The position numbers and the translations under genes are program-made. A DNA stretch of 38,754 bases from an uncultured Lentisphaerota bacterium (lineage in GTDB: Bacteria; Verrucomicrobiota; Lentisphaeria; Victivallales; GWF2-50-93): assembly GCA_903872565.1 (NCBI GenBank), contig CAIQLG010000034.1, positions 1 through 38,754 on the forward strand, read 5' to 3'. Positions within the stretch are counted from its first letter, which is position 1; each line of letters begins with the position of its first letter. The notes beneath the pieces were generated by a model. That model searched no databases, was not told the DNA's origin, and saw only the letters and a program-made list of their open reading frames with translations. Shown one piece after another: positions 17,534 through 29,785 of this stretch.

Positions 17534-17554
17534 TTTTCTGTAAACAACAGAAAA
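17534..17554. promoter_or_regulatory. Perfect 8-bp inverted repeat TTTTCTGT-aaaca-ACAGAAAA in the uxuB-like/rhaA divergent region; candidate operator
   Basis: Seen directly, 20 nt upstream of the rhaA start. Confidence 0.4.
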
Positions 17555-17574
17555 ATCTAAACTGGGAGAGAGCC

Positions 17575-18843
17575 ATGTCCGCAAAAAAAATAACAGAACA
17601 AACCTACGCTTTCGCAAAGGAAAAATATGCTGAATACGGTGTTGATACCGAAAAAGCGCTCAGACAACTTCGCAAAATCAGTATTTCCATCCACTGCTGG
17701 CAGGGCGACGATGTAACCGGCTTCGAGAACATGGGGGGAACTCTCACCGATGGCGGACTGCAAGTCACGGGAAACCATCCCGGAAAAGCCCGGACACCAG
17801 ACGAGCTTAGGACAGACCTTGAAAAGGCGTTCAGCCTGATTCCCGGCTCACACAGGCTCAATCTCCATGCGATCTACGCCGAAACCGACGGCAAAAAAGT
17901 TGAGCGGAACAAGATCGTTCCGGAACATTTCAGGAACTGGGCTGACTGGGCGAAAAAGAACAAGATCGGAGTAGATTTCAATCCGACCTTCTTTGCGCAC
18001 AAGCTTGCATCCGACGGATTCACACTAAGCAACAGGGACAAGGCCATCCGCGACTTCTGGATCGAACACGGCATCGCCTGTAGGGAAATCGGTGAATATT
18101 TTGGGAGGAGACTAGGGACAGCATGCGTCACAAATATTTGGATTCCTGATGGTTACAAGGATACTCCATACGACAGGAAAGCACCCCGCGAAAGACTCAA
18201 GGATTCCCTTGACCAAATCCTCAAACACAAAATGAACAAAAAATTTATTCTTGACGCGGTGGAATCCAAGCTTTTCGGAATCGGCTCGGAATCCTATGTG
18301 GCCGGCTCGCACGAGTTCTATCTCGGATATGCGGTCAAGAATAACACGCTTCTCTGCCTTGACACAGGACATTTCCATCCTACCGAAACGATATCTGACA
18401 AAATATCATCTGTACTTCTCTTCATTGACGAACTGCTTCTGCACGTGAGCCGCGGGGTCCGCTGGGACAGCGATCATGTAGTGACCTACACCGACGATCT
18501 CAGAACGATCGCCGAGGAGCTTGTCCGCGGTGGCTTTCTTGAAAGGACACATATCGGGCTCGACTATTTCGATGCCAGCATCAACAGGATCGCGGCATGG
18601 GTGATCGGATCAAGGAATCTTCTGAAGGCTCTGCTTGGGGCGCTTCTCGAACCCGGGAAAATCCTTTCCGATCTTGAGAATTCCGGTAATCTGACCGCCC
18701 GGCTCGCCATGTTCGAGGAGATCAAAACACTGCCTCTCGGTGCGGTTTGGAACTATTATTGCCAGACACAGAACTGTCTTTCCGACGGCGAATGGTTCAA
18801 GGAAATCACAAGCTACGAGAAAAAGATTTTCTCGAAAAGATAA
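17575..18843 (+). CDS. rhaA: L-rhamnose isomerase
   Basis: '[16 protein letters not shown]', '[40 protein letters not shown]', '[27 protein letters not shown]', '[12 protein letters not shown]', '[20 protein letters not shown]'; close to the recalled E. coli RhaA; GGGAGAG upstream of the ATG. Confidence 0.96.
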   Translation: MSAKKITEQTYAFAKEKYAEYGVDTEKALRQLRKISISIHCWQGDDVTGFENMGGTLTDGGLQVTGNHPGKARTPDELRTDLEKAFSLIPGSHRLNLHAIYAETDGKKVERNKIVPEHFRNWADWAKKNKIGVDFNPTFFAHKLASDGFTLSNRDKAIRDFWIEHGIACREIGEYFGRRLGTACVTNIWIPDGYKDTPYDRKAPRERLKDSLDQILKHKMNKKFILDAVESKLFGIGSESYVAGSHEFYLGYAVKNNTLLCLDTGHFHPTETISDKISSVLLFIDELLLHVSRGVRWDSDHVVTYTDDLRTIAEELVRGGFLERTHIGLDYFDASINRIAAWVIGSRNLLKALLGALLEPGKILSDLENSGNLTARLAMFEEIKTLPLGAVWNYYCQTQNCLSDGEWFKEITSYEKKIFSKR

Positions 18844-18878
18844 TATTTGCGGCAGTGGGGGAAATTTTCATTCAGATA

Positions 18879-19889
18879 CTATGAGAAATCCCTGACTTCC
18901 TCCTTTATGATCATAAACTGCTGGTCCAGTTCTTTTGTCTGAACCGCCCAGAAGGATTCTTTGCTCCAGTCCGGGAAGTTGACATTGAAGGAAGGATCGT
19001 TTTTCTGGCGGCTTATCCAGTCGAGAAAATAGAGCATCCTCATGGCCCTGAGTGGCTCTATAAGTATGGTGCTTTTCCTGTCGAAATCGCGGAATTCGCA
19101 ATATCCTTTCAGCATGAGCCCGAGTTCAATTTCCGATTCTGAGGCGCGGCCCGGCGGCAACAGCATCCACATGTCCTGGACTGGAGGCCCGTTTATCATG
19201 TCGTCGAAATCAATGAGCTGAAGCCCTTCGTCCGGTCTGTGAAGGATGTTCCTGGAATGGCAGTCTCCGTGGATCCTTATGGATTCGCAGTCTTTGAAAA
19301 GTGGAAGTATGAATTTCAATATGCCATTTGAGACTTCTGAAAATGACTTGTCATATCTGCTCGGAACATGTCCGGACTCGATAAGCTGCGAGATGTCGGT
19401 GGCGGTTGTTTTCGCCGGATGGAGTCGGAGCCGGTGTTTGGACATTTTAATGCTCCCGGCAAGATGTGTGCGGGCGATCACCCTGCCGAGCCGTTTCCAG
19501 TCGTCGTCGGAATTCGGCTCCCATATTCTCCCGAGTCTTTTGGGATAGACCGCGAAAAATATGCCTTCGATTTCCCCTATGGTGGAACCGTCCTTGAGTT
19601 TCATCGGGGCGACTACCGGGATTTCCTGCTTGTCGCATTCAATCACGAAATCGTGCTCGTCGAGTATCGCATTTTTCGACCATCTGCCTGGACGGTAGAA
19701 TTTTGCGATGATGCGTTCACGTTGCGAGGTCTGCAGTTCATAGACTCTGTTGATGTAGCTGTTTAGCGGGTGTGTGAATCCTGCCAGAGCGATTCCTGTC
19801 GCGTCCTCGACACCGGAAACGATGACATCCGGGGTCAGTCCGGTGAAATCCCCCACCGTCTGCTGCTGTTCATGTGATAATTTATTCAT
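18879..19889 (-). CDS. srkA: SrkA/YihE-like aminoglycoside-phosphotransferase-fold kinase
   Basis: 'LNSYINRVYEL', 'AKFYRPGRW', 'RIHGDCHSRNIL', 'LIDFDDMINGPPVQDMWMLL'. ATG directly abuts the lptE-like TAA. Confidence 0.88.
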   Translation of the reverse strand: MNKLSHEQQQTVGDFTGLTPDVIVSGVEDATGIALAGFTHPLNSYINRVYELQTSQRERIIAKFYRPGRWSKNAILDEHDFVIECDKQEIPVVAPMKLKDGSTIGEIEGIFFAVYPKRLGRIWEPNSDDDWKRLGRVIARTHLAGSIKMSKHRLRLHPAKTTATDISQLIESGHVPSRYDKSFSEVSNGILKFILPLFKDCESIRIHGDCHSRNILHRPDEGLQLIDFDDMINGPPVQDMWMLLPPGRASESEIELGLMLKGYCEFRDFDRKSTILIEPLRAMRMLYFLDWISRQKNDPSFNVNFPDWSKESFWAVQTKELDQQFMIIKEEVRDFS

Positions 19890-20438
19890 TTACCAGGCTT
19901 CGACGGTGTAGCTGACGGCCTGCTGAGCGGCGTTGCGGCAGGCCTGCTGTATCCCCAGTCTCCTGGTCACCTCGTGATCCGACATGACCTGGAATGTTGC
20001 GGTGCCGAATACCTGCCTGTTGTTTATGAGAGGTTTTTCCCGGCCCGGAATAAGTACTGTGAATTCGAATTTCACCTCTATTCTCCATTCCGAAGGAGTG
20101 TATCTCTGTTCGCCGTCATAGGATTGATTTGCAGTGGCGACTATTTTTATGTTGAGGACTCTGCCGTAGATTATGCAGTCGGCCTCCTTTAGTCCCTTGA
20201 CTTTGAGAGAGCCGTCGAACTGGTACTGCTCGGAGAGCGCCTGTCTCATATATGTTGAACATAGTGGCTCCATCGTCTCATTTGTGATCGGTGCAATTGC
20301 TATGCTTTTCACCTGCGGGTGCATAATTGAACCGACATTGTATCCGCATCCAGGCAGTAGCAGCACACTTAGGACAAGTGCGAAATTCGCAGATGTCAGC
20401 AAGCTCCTGATCATATTTTTTTTCATCTTAGCATTCAA
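19890..20438 (-). CDS. lptE: LptE-like LPS assembly lipoprotein
   Basis: Signal peptide with lipobox LLPGC; 'CGYNVGSIMHPQVKSIAIAPITNETMEPLCSTYMRQALSEQYQFDG'. Confidence 0.8.
   Translation of the reverse strand: MNAKMKKNMIRSLLTSANFALVLSVLLLPGCGYNVGSIMHPQVKSIAIAPITNETMEPLCSTYMRQALSEQYQFDGSLKVKGLKEADCIIYGRVLNIKIVATANQSYDGEQRYTPSEWRIEVKFEFTVLIPGREKPLINNRQVFGTATFQVMSDHEVTRRLGIQQACRNAAQQAVSYTVEAW
20379..20391. repeat. Iterated palindrome copy 2, TGCGAAATTCGCA, inside the lptE-like gene
   Basis: Exact match. Confidence 0.9.
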
Positions 20439-20444
20439 TCCTTG

Positions 20445-21494
20445 TTAATTGTCCTTGGGTTTTATGCCGAGATCCTCGACAGGCAAAAGCCATTTTCCGT
20501 TGCTGTTTTCGGGGACGACAAGGATATTGTCCTTGACATCTGGCATTTCCTGGATCTTGTATTTCGGCCCCGGCCTGGGCTTGTATTCCGTTATTGAAGG
20601 CACGTATTCCAGATTCCTCGAGGCGATCATTCTTTCGGCTCGGACTGCCGCCGGGCTTTCGGGAAATTCCCTCAGTATCGTAGTGCAGTATCTCGCCGCC
20701 GCCGCGGTATTTTCTCTCCGGTCGTAGAACTTCGCCATCCCATAGATTCTTTCCGATGCCAGCGTTTCGGACTCGGACAGCGATGACTTGAGCCAGTCCA
20801 TCTCGGGATCGTCAGGATATTTCTTGATTAATTCTTTGATGAGCTCGAGTGCGAGATTGCAGTAGTGAGCGTCTCCGTCTCCTCTTCTCGCTTTCTGCAG
20901 ATAGATGTTTGCCAGTTCGAATTCAGCGAATCTCGCCTGCTTGGTCCCCGGGTGGTACTCGGCTATTTCCTTGAAGATCTTTATGGCTTCGTCTATCTTG
21001 TTCTCTTCAATATATATTTTCGCGAGCCTCAGTCTCAACTCGGGTGAGAAGTCTGTGAACGCGGCGTTTTTAAGTACCGCCTCATATATCTCGACAGTCC
21101 TGTCGTCGTCTTCCAGCCAGGGCATCCAATAGAACGCAGGGTCTCTTTTGCCCTTGTAGAATTGTGTCCCTATTTCGTATTCCTTCAAGATGATTCCCTT
21201 GAAGTCCACCATTGCCGGATAGCACACGACCAGCTTCTGAAGGCATTGGAACTGCTTGTATCGGAATCCCGCTTTAGAGTATGCGTCCGAGGCCTTTTTC
21301 AGAGCGTTCATCTTGAGAACAGAATCATCCGCCAGAAGTTCCGCCGCCATATATTTTTTTGCGGCATCGTAAAAATCTCCCGACTTCTCCTCGTCAAGCC
21401 CCTGAGCGAACTCCGCCCTCGCGGAATTGTCGTCCGCAAGCGCTGTCAGAAAAACTGCGAATATCGCGGAAACTGCCCAAAAGGCCTTTTTCAT
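20445..21494 (-). CDS. Exported TPR protein (BamD/YbgF-like organisation)
   Basis: MKKAFWAVSAIFAVFLTALADDN signal peptide; TPR-like repeats ('IDEAIKIFKEIAEYHPGTKQARFAEFELANIYLQ'). Confidence 0.75.
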   Translation of the reverse strand: MKKAFWAVSAIFAVFLTALADDNSARAEFAQGLDEEKSGDFYDAAKKYMAAELLADDSVLKMNALKKASDAYSKAGFRYKQFQCLQKLVVCYPAMVDFKGIILKEYEIGTQFYKGKRDPAFYWMPWLEDDDRTVEIYEAVLKNAAFTDFSPELRLRLAKIYIEENKIDEAIKIFKEIAEYHPGTKQARFAEFELANIYLQKARRGDGDAHYCNLALELIKELIKKYPDDPEMDWLKSSLSESETLASERIYGMAKFYDRRENTAAAARYCTTILREFPESPAAVRAERMIASRNLEYVPSITEYKPRPGPKYKIQEMPDVKDNILVVPENSNGKWLLPVEDLGIKPKDN

Positions 21495-21549
21495 GTTTTT
21501 CAAATGTAAAACCACCGATATATAATTCCACCGCGTTGAATGTTTGCCT

Positions 21550-22548
21550 TCAAAGTAGTTTCAGGCCTGGAAGATCCTGCACATCCACGAGGCCGGCAAC
21601 CTTTTTATCCTTGTCTATGACGATGATGTCGTCTATGTGTTTGTTGGCGACGAGCTTCAAGACATCCACGGCGAGCGCGTTGCAAGCTACCGAAGCCGGA
21701 TTCTTCGTCATCACGGAAGAGACTTTTTTGGTCAGGATTTCCAGATCATCGTTCACATGCCTCCTGAAATCGCCGTCGGTGAAAATTCCGAGAAGTCTGC
21801 CTTTTTTGTCCACTATGATTGCGGATCCGCTCCGCGCCTTGGTCATTTTAAGGAGTGTGTCCTTCACGAGCGTGTCTGGCGGAAGCATCACAAGCCTTTC
21901 GCCCGTTCTCATGATGTCAGAGACCGTCAGTGTCACCGCCTTTCCGATTGCGCCGGCGGGGTGCAGTCTTCCATAGTCCTCCTTCGTCACCCCTCTCATT
22001 TTGAGCAGTGCAATCGCCAGCGCATCTCCGAGCGCGATGAGGACGGTGGTGCTTGTTGTCGGAGCCAGATTGAAGGGGCAGGCCTCTTTTTTAACTGTCA
22101 TAAGAACCACGATGTCGCTCCAGCCGGCGAGTTTCGACGATGCCTCGCCTGTGATTGATGCTATGGGTATTTCGAGTCGTCTGGCGGATGGCAGAATGGA
22201 AAGTATTTCGTCGGATTCTCCGCTGTAGCTTATGACGATCAGGATGTCGTTTTTCTGGAGAATGCCAAGATCACCGTGCATGGCTTCAACGGGATGCATG
22301 AAGACGGCCGGTGCGCCAGTGCTTGCGAGTGTCGCAGCAATCTTGTGGCCGACGTGTCCGCTCTTGCCTATTCCGCTTATTACAATTTTCCCGCCACTGT
22401 TGCAGATCCTGATGCATTCCTTGACAAGGCGCATGAACTCTCCATCGAGCTTTTTCCGTACCTCCCTGAGCCCCTCAATCTCAATGTCGAGAACATCTCT
22501 TGCTATTTCCAATATTTTATCCATAAGCGGCAAATTCTCCACAAGCAC
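21550..22548 (-). CDS. kdsD: KpsF/GutQ-type arabinose-5-phosphate isomerase (SIS plus two CBS domains)
   Basis: 'GGKIVISGIGKSGHVGHKIAATLASTGAPAVFMHPVEAMHGDLGIL', 'LIVISYSGESDEI', 'GRLHPAGAIGKAVTLTVSDIMRTGE', CBS 'VVTKNPASVACNALAVD'-type segment near the C-terminus. Confidence 0.93.
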   Translation of the reverse strand: MLVENLPLMDKILEIARDVLDIEIEGLREVRKKLDGEFMRLVKECIRICNSGGKIVISGIGKSGHVGHKIAATLASTGAPAVFMHPVEAMHGDLGILQKNDILIVISYSGESDEILSILPSARRLEIPIASITGEASSKLAGWSDIVVLMTVKKEACPFNLAPTTSTTVLIALGDALAIALLKMRGVTKEDYGRLHPAGAIGKAVTLTVSDIMRTGERLVMLPPDTLVKDTLLKMTKARSGSAIIVDKKGRLLGIFTDGDFRRHVNDDLEILTKKVSSVMTKNPASVACNALAVDVLKLVANKHIDDIIVIDKDKKVAGLVDVQDLPGLKLL

Positions 22549-22646
22549 AAGCTTGACGGTTACAATTTTCTTGCAAAAGGAGTAATCTAACGCTTCCTCT
22601 CCCCTTTTTACAGCATATTTTAGAACAAATTATTAATTTATGGTAA

Positions 22647-22701
22647 TGCGTCATTTAGTGGTGGAGGGCCATGCTCCGTCATGGTCGCATAGAATGACGC
22701 A
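22647..22701. repeat. Nested inverted repeat (cruciform-like) just downstream of lacZ
   Basis: Outer arms TGCGTCATT (22647-22655) and AATGACGCA (22693-22701) perfect; inner GGCCATG/CATGGTC with one wobble. Confidence 0.6.
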
Positions 22702-22718
22702 CCCCTTCTACACCAATA

Positions 22719-25928
<3,210 letters not shown>

Positions 25929-26087
25929 TCAATAGCTCTGGAGATGTGGAAAAAGGGGTTGTGGCTAAAAAGGATTGCAGCCGGGAAATCTGAATGAAAA
26001 TTCCCCCCAGGGGTGGAATTTTGAGACATTATTATTTTCAACGGATCAGGAACTCTGAACCTAAAATATATAAGATCTGCCGGAAAT

Positions 26088-26999
26088 CTACTTCGGATAT
26101 TTTTCATTTTTCCGCTGGCGGTACCAATTGGAAAATGCCGAGGGGCAGGAGAAACCCAGTTTCTCTGAGATTTCCTTATGCAGACATCCCCCCCTTAACA
26201 TTTCTTCTGTCCTGGTCAGTCTTGCGACATTAATGCAGTCGTGAACCTTCTGTCCGGTATGTTTTTTGAAGAACCGCTGAAAGTGGAACTTGCTGTAACC
26301 GGCAATCTTAGCAAGCCCATCAATCGTCACGCCACTGCCGGAAGTGTCAGAGATGTGCTGGAGCACCATTCGAATGATTTTCGCATGGTGCTTTTTGCCA
26401 TCGCATTCAGCTTTCTCACTAACCAGATCCAATTCGATAAGATTTAAAAAAAGCAATGACAAGAGAGACTTCAATTTCATTCTTCTCAGATTCGTATCAA
26501 GAGGAGAGTTTCTGAGATCTCCCCATTCCTGAATGAAAGTATTGTATAATTCGGCATTTTCCAGGATCAGCACTCTCCGATCGTATTCAATCCTCCCTTT
26601 GTTTACTGGCAGCAGACGCGCAATTATCCGGCACGGCACAAAATAAAGCCATAGATGAACAATATTATCTATTTCCCGAGGGTATACCCTGTCATGTCTC
26701 TCATAGGAGTCGTAAAGAAAAATAGTGCCGACTGTTGCCGGAAATATCAGACGGTTCAGGCTGCTCACGGTATGGCCCTTGAGCACAAACAGGATTTCTT
26801 TTGTCCGGTGGCTGTCGGAATTGGTTTTGAGCCATTCCTCATGCGTATTGTCACTCACAGGTCTGTGATCGGGCGGAAAAATAGAAGACACCAACTTCCA
26901 CTTTTCTGGATGGGAAAGTAATCGCCGGTGTGTTTCATTGAAGATCATCTGTTTTTGGGAAGTATTCACAATATGGCATTTTTGATTAACAATAAGCAT
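26088..26999 (-). CDS. AraC-family transcriptional regulator
   Basis: C-terminal double HTH 'VTIDGLAKIAGYSKFHFQRFFKKHTGQKVHDCINVARLTRTEEMLRGGCLHKEISEKLGFSCPSAFSNWYRQRKN'. Start uncertain. Confidence 0.9.
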   Translation of the reverse strand: MLIVNQKCHIVNTSQKQMIFNETHRRLLSHPEKWKLVSSIFPPDHRPVSDNTHEEWLKTNSDSHRTKEILFVLKGHTVSSLNRLIFPATVGTIFLYDSYERHDRVYPREIDNIVHLWLYFVPCRIIARLLPVNKGRIEYDRRVLILENAELYNTFIQEWGDLRNSPLDTNLRRMKLKSLLSLLFLNLIELDLVSEKAECDGKKHHAKIIRMVLQHISDTSGSGVTIDGLAKIAGYSKFHFQRFFKKHTGQKVHDCINVARLTRTEEMLRGGCLHKEISEKLGFSCPSAFSNWYRQRKNEKYPK

Positions 27000-27009
27000 T
27001 TTATATCAA

Positions 27010-27038
27010 TTGACTATATTAGCAATATCAAGTACGAT
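27010..27038 (+). promoter_or_regulatory. Candidate sigma70-like promoter TTGACT-N17-TACGAT upstream of the DegT gene
   Basis: TTGACT 27010-27015, TACGAT 27033-27038, 17-nt spacer, in an AT-rich region; GAGGTG before the ATG at 27102. Confidence 0.4.
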
Positions 27039-27101
27039 ATGGCACTATAAAGTAAAATCAATATGAGCATTTTTAAATATCTAACTATAATGAGGTGAAA
27101 A

Positions 27102-28361
27102 ATGTCAAAGCTCGCACTTCTCGGTGGGAAACCAGTCTCTGAAACACACATCGGAGGGCTCCCATGGCCGCCAACTTCTGAAAAAACCGGAGACAAGCTG
27201 AAAGCATTGTATCTTTCCGGAAAGTGGTCTTTCAACAGCCCGTCCGAACAGGAATTTGAAAAAGCATATGGCAAATACCATGGAGCGAAACACGGAATTT
27301 TCATGGTCAACGGGACTGTGACGCTTGAATGCGCATTGCTCGCACTAGGAGTAGGAAAAGGCGATGAGGTGATCATTCCGGCACTGACCTGGATCGCCAC
27401 CGCCACCGCCGTAAGGGACGTGGGCGCAAAACCGGTCTTTGTGGACATCGAGGCAACGACACTTTGCATGGACCCGGCAAAATTCGAACAGGCGATAACC
27501 CCGAAGACAAAGGCGGTCATCCCTGTCCACCTTTACGGCTCGATGGCCGATTTGGACAAGATTATAAGAATCGCCAAGAAACACAAGCTCGGTGTCATAG
27601 AGGATTGCGCACATATGCAGGGTGGCATCTGGAATGGACGCGGCGCAGGTTCGTGGGGCGATGTCGGATCGTTCAGCTTCCAGCAGTCTAAGACTGTTTC
27701 CGCTGGAGAAGCTGGTATCTGTCTGACAAATGACGACGAACTTGCCGACAGGATCTTCCGCGCCAAGCATATCGGTTATTCGATCGGAGCTACCCAGGGT
27801 GGAGCAAAACAAGGTCCTCCCGCAGGTCTAAGATGCCACAATTATCGTGGCACCGCCTTCCAGGCGCTGATTCTTGCCGATCAATTGAAAGGCCTAAAGA
27901 AGTTAATCGCAACCTACAACAGGAATGCAGCGGAAATAGAGAAAACAGTTGCAGGGCTCAAGGGTGTGAGAGTGCAGGCGAGGGGACGCCTGGCAAATAC
28001 ACAGGGATACTATGCCTTGGTTCTGATTTTTGACTCGGCTCCTATGAAGGATATTCCGTTATCAACCATTATTGCGGCATTGGGTGCGGAAGGACTTGGC
28101 TGTGCGGGCACCTATGGCCCGGTCTACAGTCATGTACTTTTCAACATGGGGAAAAACGAATATCGGATAGATGGCGGTTCATGCCCAGTAGCCGAAGTCG
28201 TAGGAACTGTCCATTCCGTCTGCATAGGACATCCGATTCTCGGCAACGACATTAAAACCATAAGGAAGATTTGTGCAATCATTGCCAAGGTCGTGGAAAA
28301 CCATATGGAATTGATCAATTACACAGCAACCGCAAAGAAACTCTCGGAGGTGATTTCATGA
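27102..28361 (+). CDS. DegT/DnrJ/EryC1/StrS-family PLP aminotransferase
   Basis: 'GDEVIIPALTWIATATAVRDVGAKPVFVDIEATTLCMDPAKFEQAITPKTKAVIPVHLYG', 'VIEDCAHMQGG', catalytic Lys 'SFSFQQSKTVSAGEAG'. Confidence 0.94.
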   Translation: MSKLALLGGKPVSETHIGGLPWPPTSEKTGDKLKALYLSGKWSFNSPSEQEFEKAYGKYHGAKHGIFMVNGTVTLECALLALGVGKGDEVIIPALTWIATATAVRDVGAKPVFVDIEATTLCMDPAKFEQAITPKTKAVIPVHLYGSMADLDKIIRIAKKHKLGVIEDCAHMQGGIWNGRGAGSWGDVGSFSFQQSKTVSAGEAGICLTNDDELADRIFRAKHIGYSIGATQGGAKQGPPAGLRCHNYRGTAFQALILADQLKGLKKLIATYNRNAAEIEKTVAGLKGVRVQARGRLANTQGYYALVLIFDSAPMKDIPLSTIIAALGAEGLGCAGTYGPVYSHVLFNMGKNEYRIDGGSCPVAEVVGTVHSVCIGHPILGNDIKTIRKICAIIAKVVENHMELINYTATAKKLSEVIS

Positions 28362-29728
28362 AAGCTGGTTTTTTTGAACTGGACATCACTCCGCGGGTAG
28401 GAGTGGGACTGTGCGGATTTGGCCCTTATGTTAACAGGTATTCCATAGGAGTGCGCGATGTCTTGAAGACCCGCGCGGCAGCATTCGAACAAGACGGAGA
28501 AAAAGCCATCATCGTAAGCTGTGATCTTATTGGAGTGACTCCGGAAATTGCACAGAAGGTCAAGCAACTTGTTGAAAAACAGACTGGAATTCCGGCAGGA
28601 AACATAATGGTACACTGCACCCACACCCACAGCGGTCCCAATACAGGCGCCTATATCGGCTGGGGCAATGAGGATGATCCCTATATTGTTCTTTTGCCGG
28701 GAAAAATAGCCAAGGCTTGCGCAGGAGCGCTCGGGAGATTGCAGGAAACAGAAATGCTGCACGCCGCAGTTCCGTGCGAAGGAGTCGGACTGAACCGTGA
28801 ATATGACAAAGACGCCCCGCCGCTGGAAGATGTACTGCGTGATGACTGGCGTCCGGCAAAACCGGAACTCACAGATACCAAGTGCCATGTGTTGAAATTC
28901 ATACACAAAACAACCGGTAAAATGAGCGGCTTCATGGCTTATTTCGGATGCCATCCCGTGGTATGCTGTCGGTTGACCAGATACATCCACGGTGACTATT
29001 GCGGAGTTGCGATGAACAATCTGGAACGCGAGAATCCGGGGGCTGTCGGACTTTTCCTGCAAGGCGCGCAAGGCGATGTCAATTCGTGTGTCGTCCACAA
29101 ACCGGAAAAGGAGGCATTGCTGGCTCTCGACATCATAGCTGCGAGATTCGCAAATTCCGTCCGGCATGGATTGCAGACCGCCAAACCTCTTGCCGTAGAC
29201 AACATTAAATGCGCCGATGTGATGCAAGATTTCTCATCCAAGGAAATTCCCCTGAGCAGGATAAAGGAAATGCTCGCGGAAAAAGAGGCCATCGTTTATG
29301 CGGACGGAGTTTCGGATGAGAATGAAACGGTCCGTATGGCCGTTGTCACTGTGCTTACACTGCGTTGCATCATCAGCCGCATTGAAAATGGAGAAGACCT
29401 CCTGACTCAGACGGCAGAAATACAGGGGATAAGGCTCGGACCGGTGGAATTCCTGAGTGCTCCGCTTGAAATAATGCAGGCAATAAAAAATGAAGTTGTT
29501 GCAGCGGCAAAGGCACCGGTCACGCTAGTAATGGGCATTACAAATGGAAGCATGGGCTATGCTCCGGACAAGACAGCCGCCGCCCGCGGTGGCTACGCGG
29601 CAGATGTCGTTCCTATGATTGTCGGCAGAATGCCTTTCCTCGATATTCATTCAGAATTGGTGCAGGCATTTCTGGAGATTGATAGTATTTTATCTAATTC
29701 TGACTGTACCTGTAGCCCGGAAAAATAA
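28358..29728 (+). CDS. Neutral/alkaline ceramidase-like protein (N-terminal domain family)
   Basis: 'FFELDITPRVGVGLCGFGPY', 'AIIVSCDLIGVTPEIAQKV', 'IMVHCTHTHSGPNTG', 'VGLFLQGAQGDVN'; ATG 28358 preceded by GGAGG and overlapping the DegT stop (ATGA). Confidence 0.82.
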   Translation: MKAGFFELDITPRVGVGLCGFGPYVNRYSIGVRDVLKTRAAAFEQDGEKAIIVSCDLIGVTPEIAQKVKQLVEKQTGIPAGNIMVHCTHTHSGPNTGAYIGWGNEDDPYIVLLPGKIAKACAGALGRLQETEMLHAAVPCEGVGLNREYDKDAPPLEDVLRDDWRPAKPELTDTKCHVLKFIHKTTGKMSGFMAYFGCHPVVCCRLTRYIHGDYCGVAMNNLERENPGAVGLFLQGAQGDVNSCVVHKPEKEALLALDIIAARFANSVRHGLQTAKPLAVDNIKCADVMQDFSSKEIPLSRIKEMLAEKEAIVYADGVSDENETVRMAVVTVLTLRCIISRIENGEDLLTQTAEIQGIRLGPVEFLSAPLEIMQAIKNEVVAAAKAPVTLVMGITNGSMGYAPDKTAAARGGYAADVVPMIVGRMPFLDIHSELVQAFLEIDSILSNSDCTCSPEK

Positions 29729-29758
29729 CCACAAATGCACATATTAACGGCAGGCTGA

Positions 29759-29785
29759 AGGAATGAAAATATTCATTCCTGTTTT
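29759..29785. terminator. Hairpin AGGAATGAA-AATA-TTCATTCCT followed by GTTTTC; candidate terminator between convergent genes
   Basis: Perfect 9-bp stem at 29759-29767/29772-29780; the right arm contains the permease stop codon (29773-29775). Confidence 0.6.

Noticed and set aside
28319-29227. 302-aa minus-strand ORF opposite the ceramidase-like gene
   Set aside because: Cys/His-rich shadow ORF; the plus strand carries conserved motifs and a good RBS.
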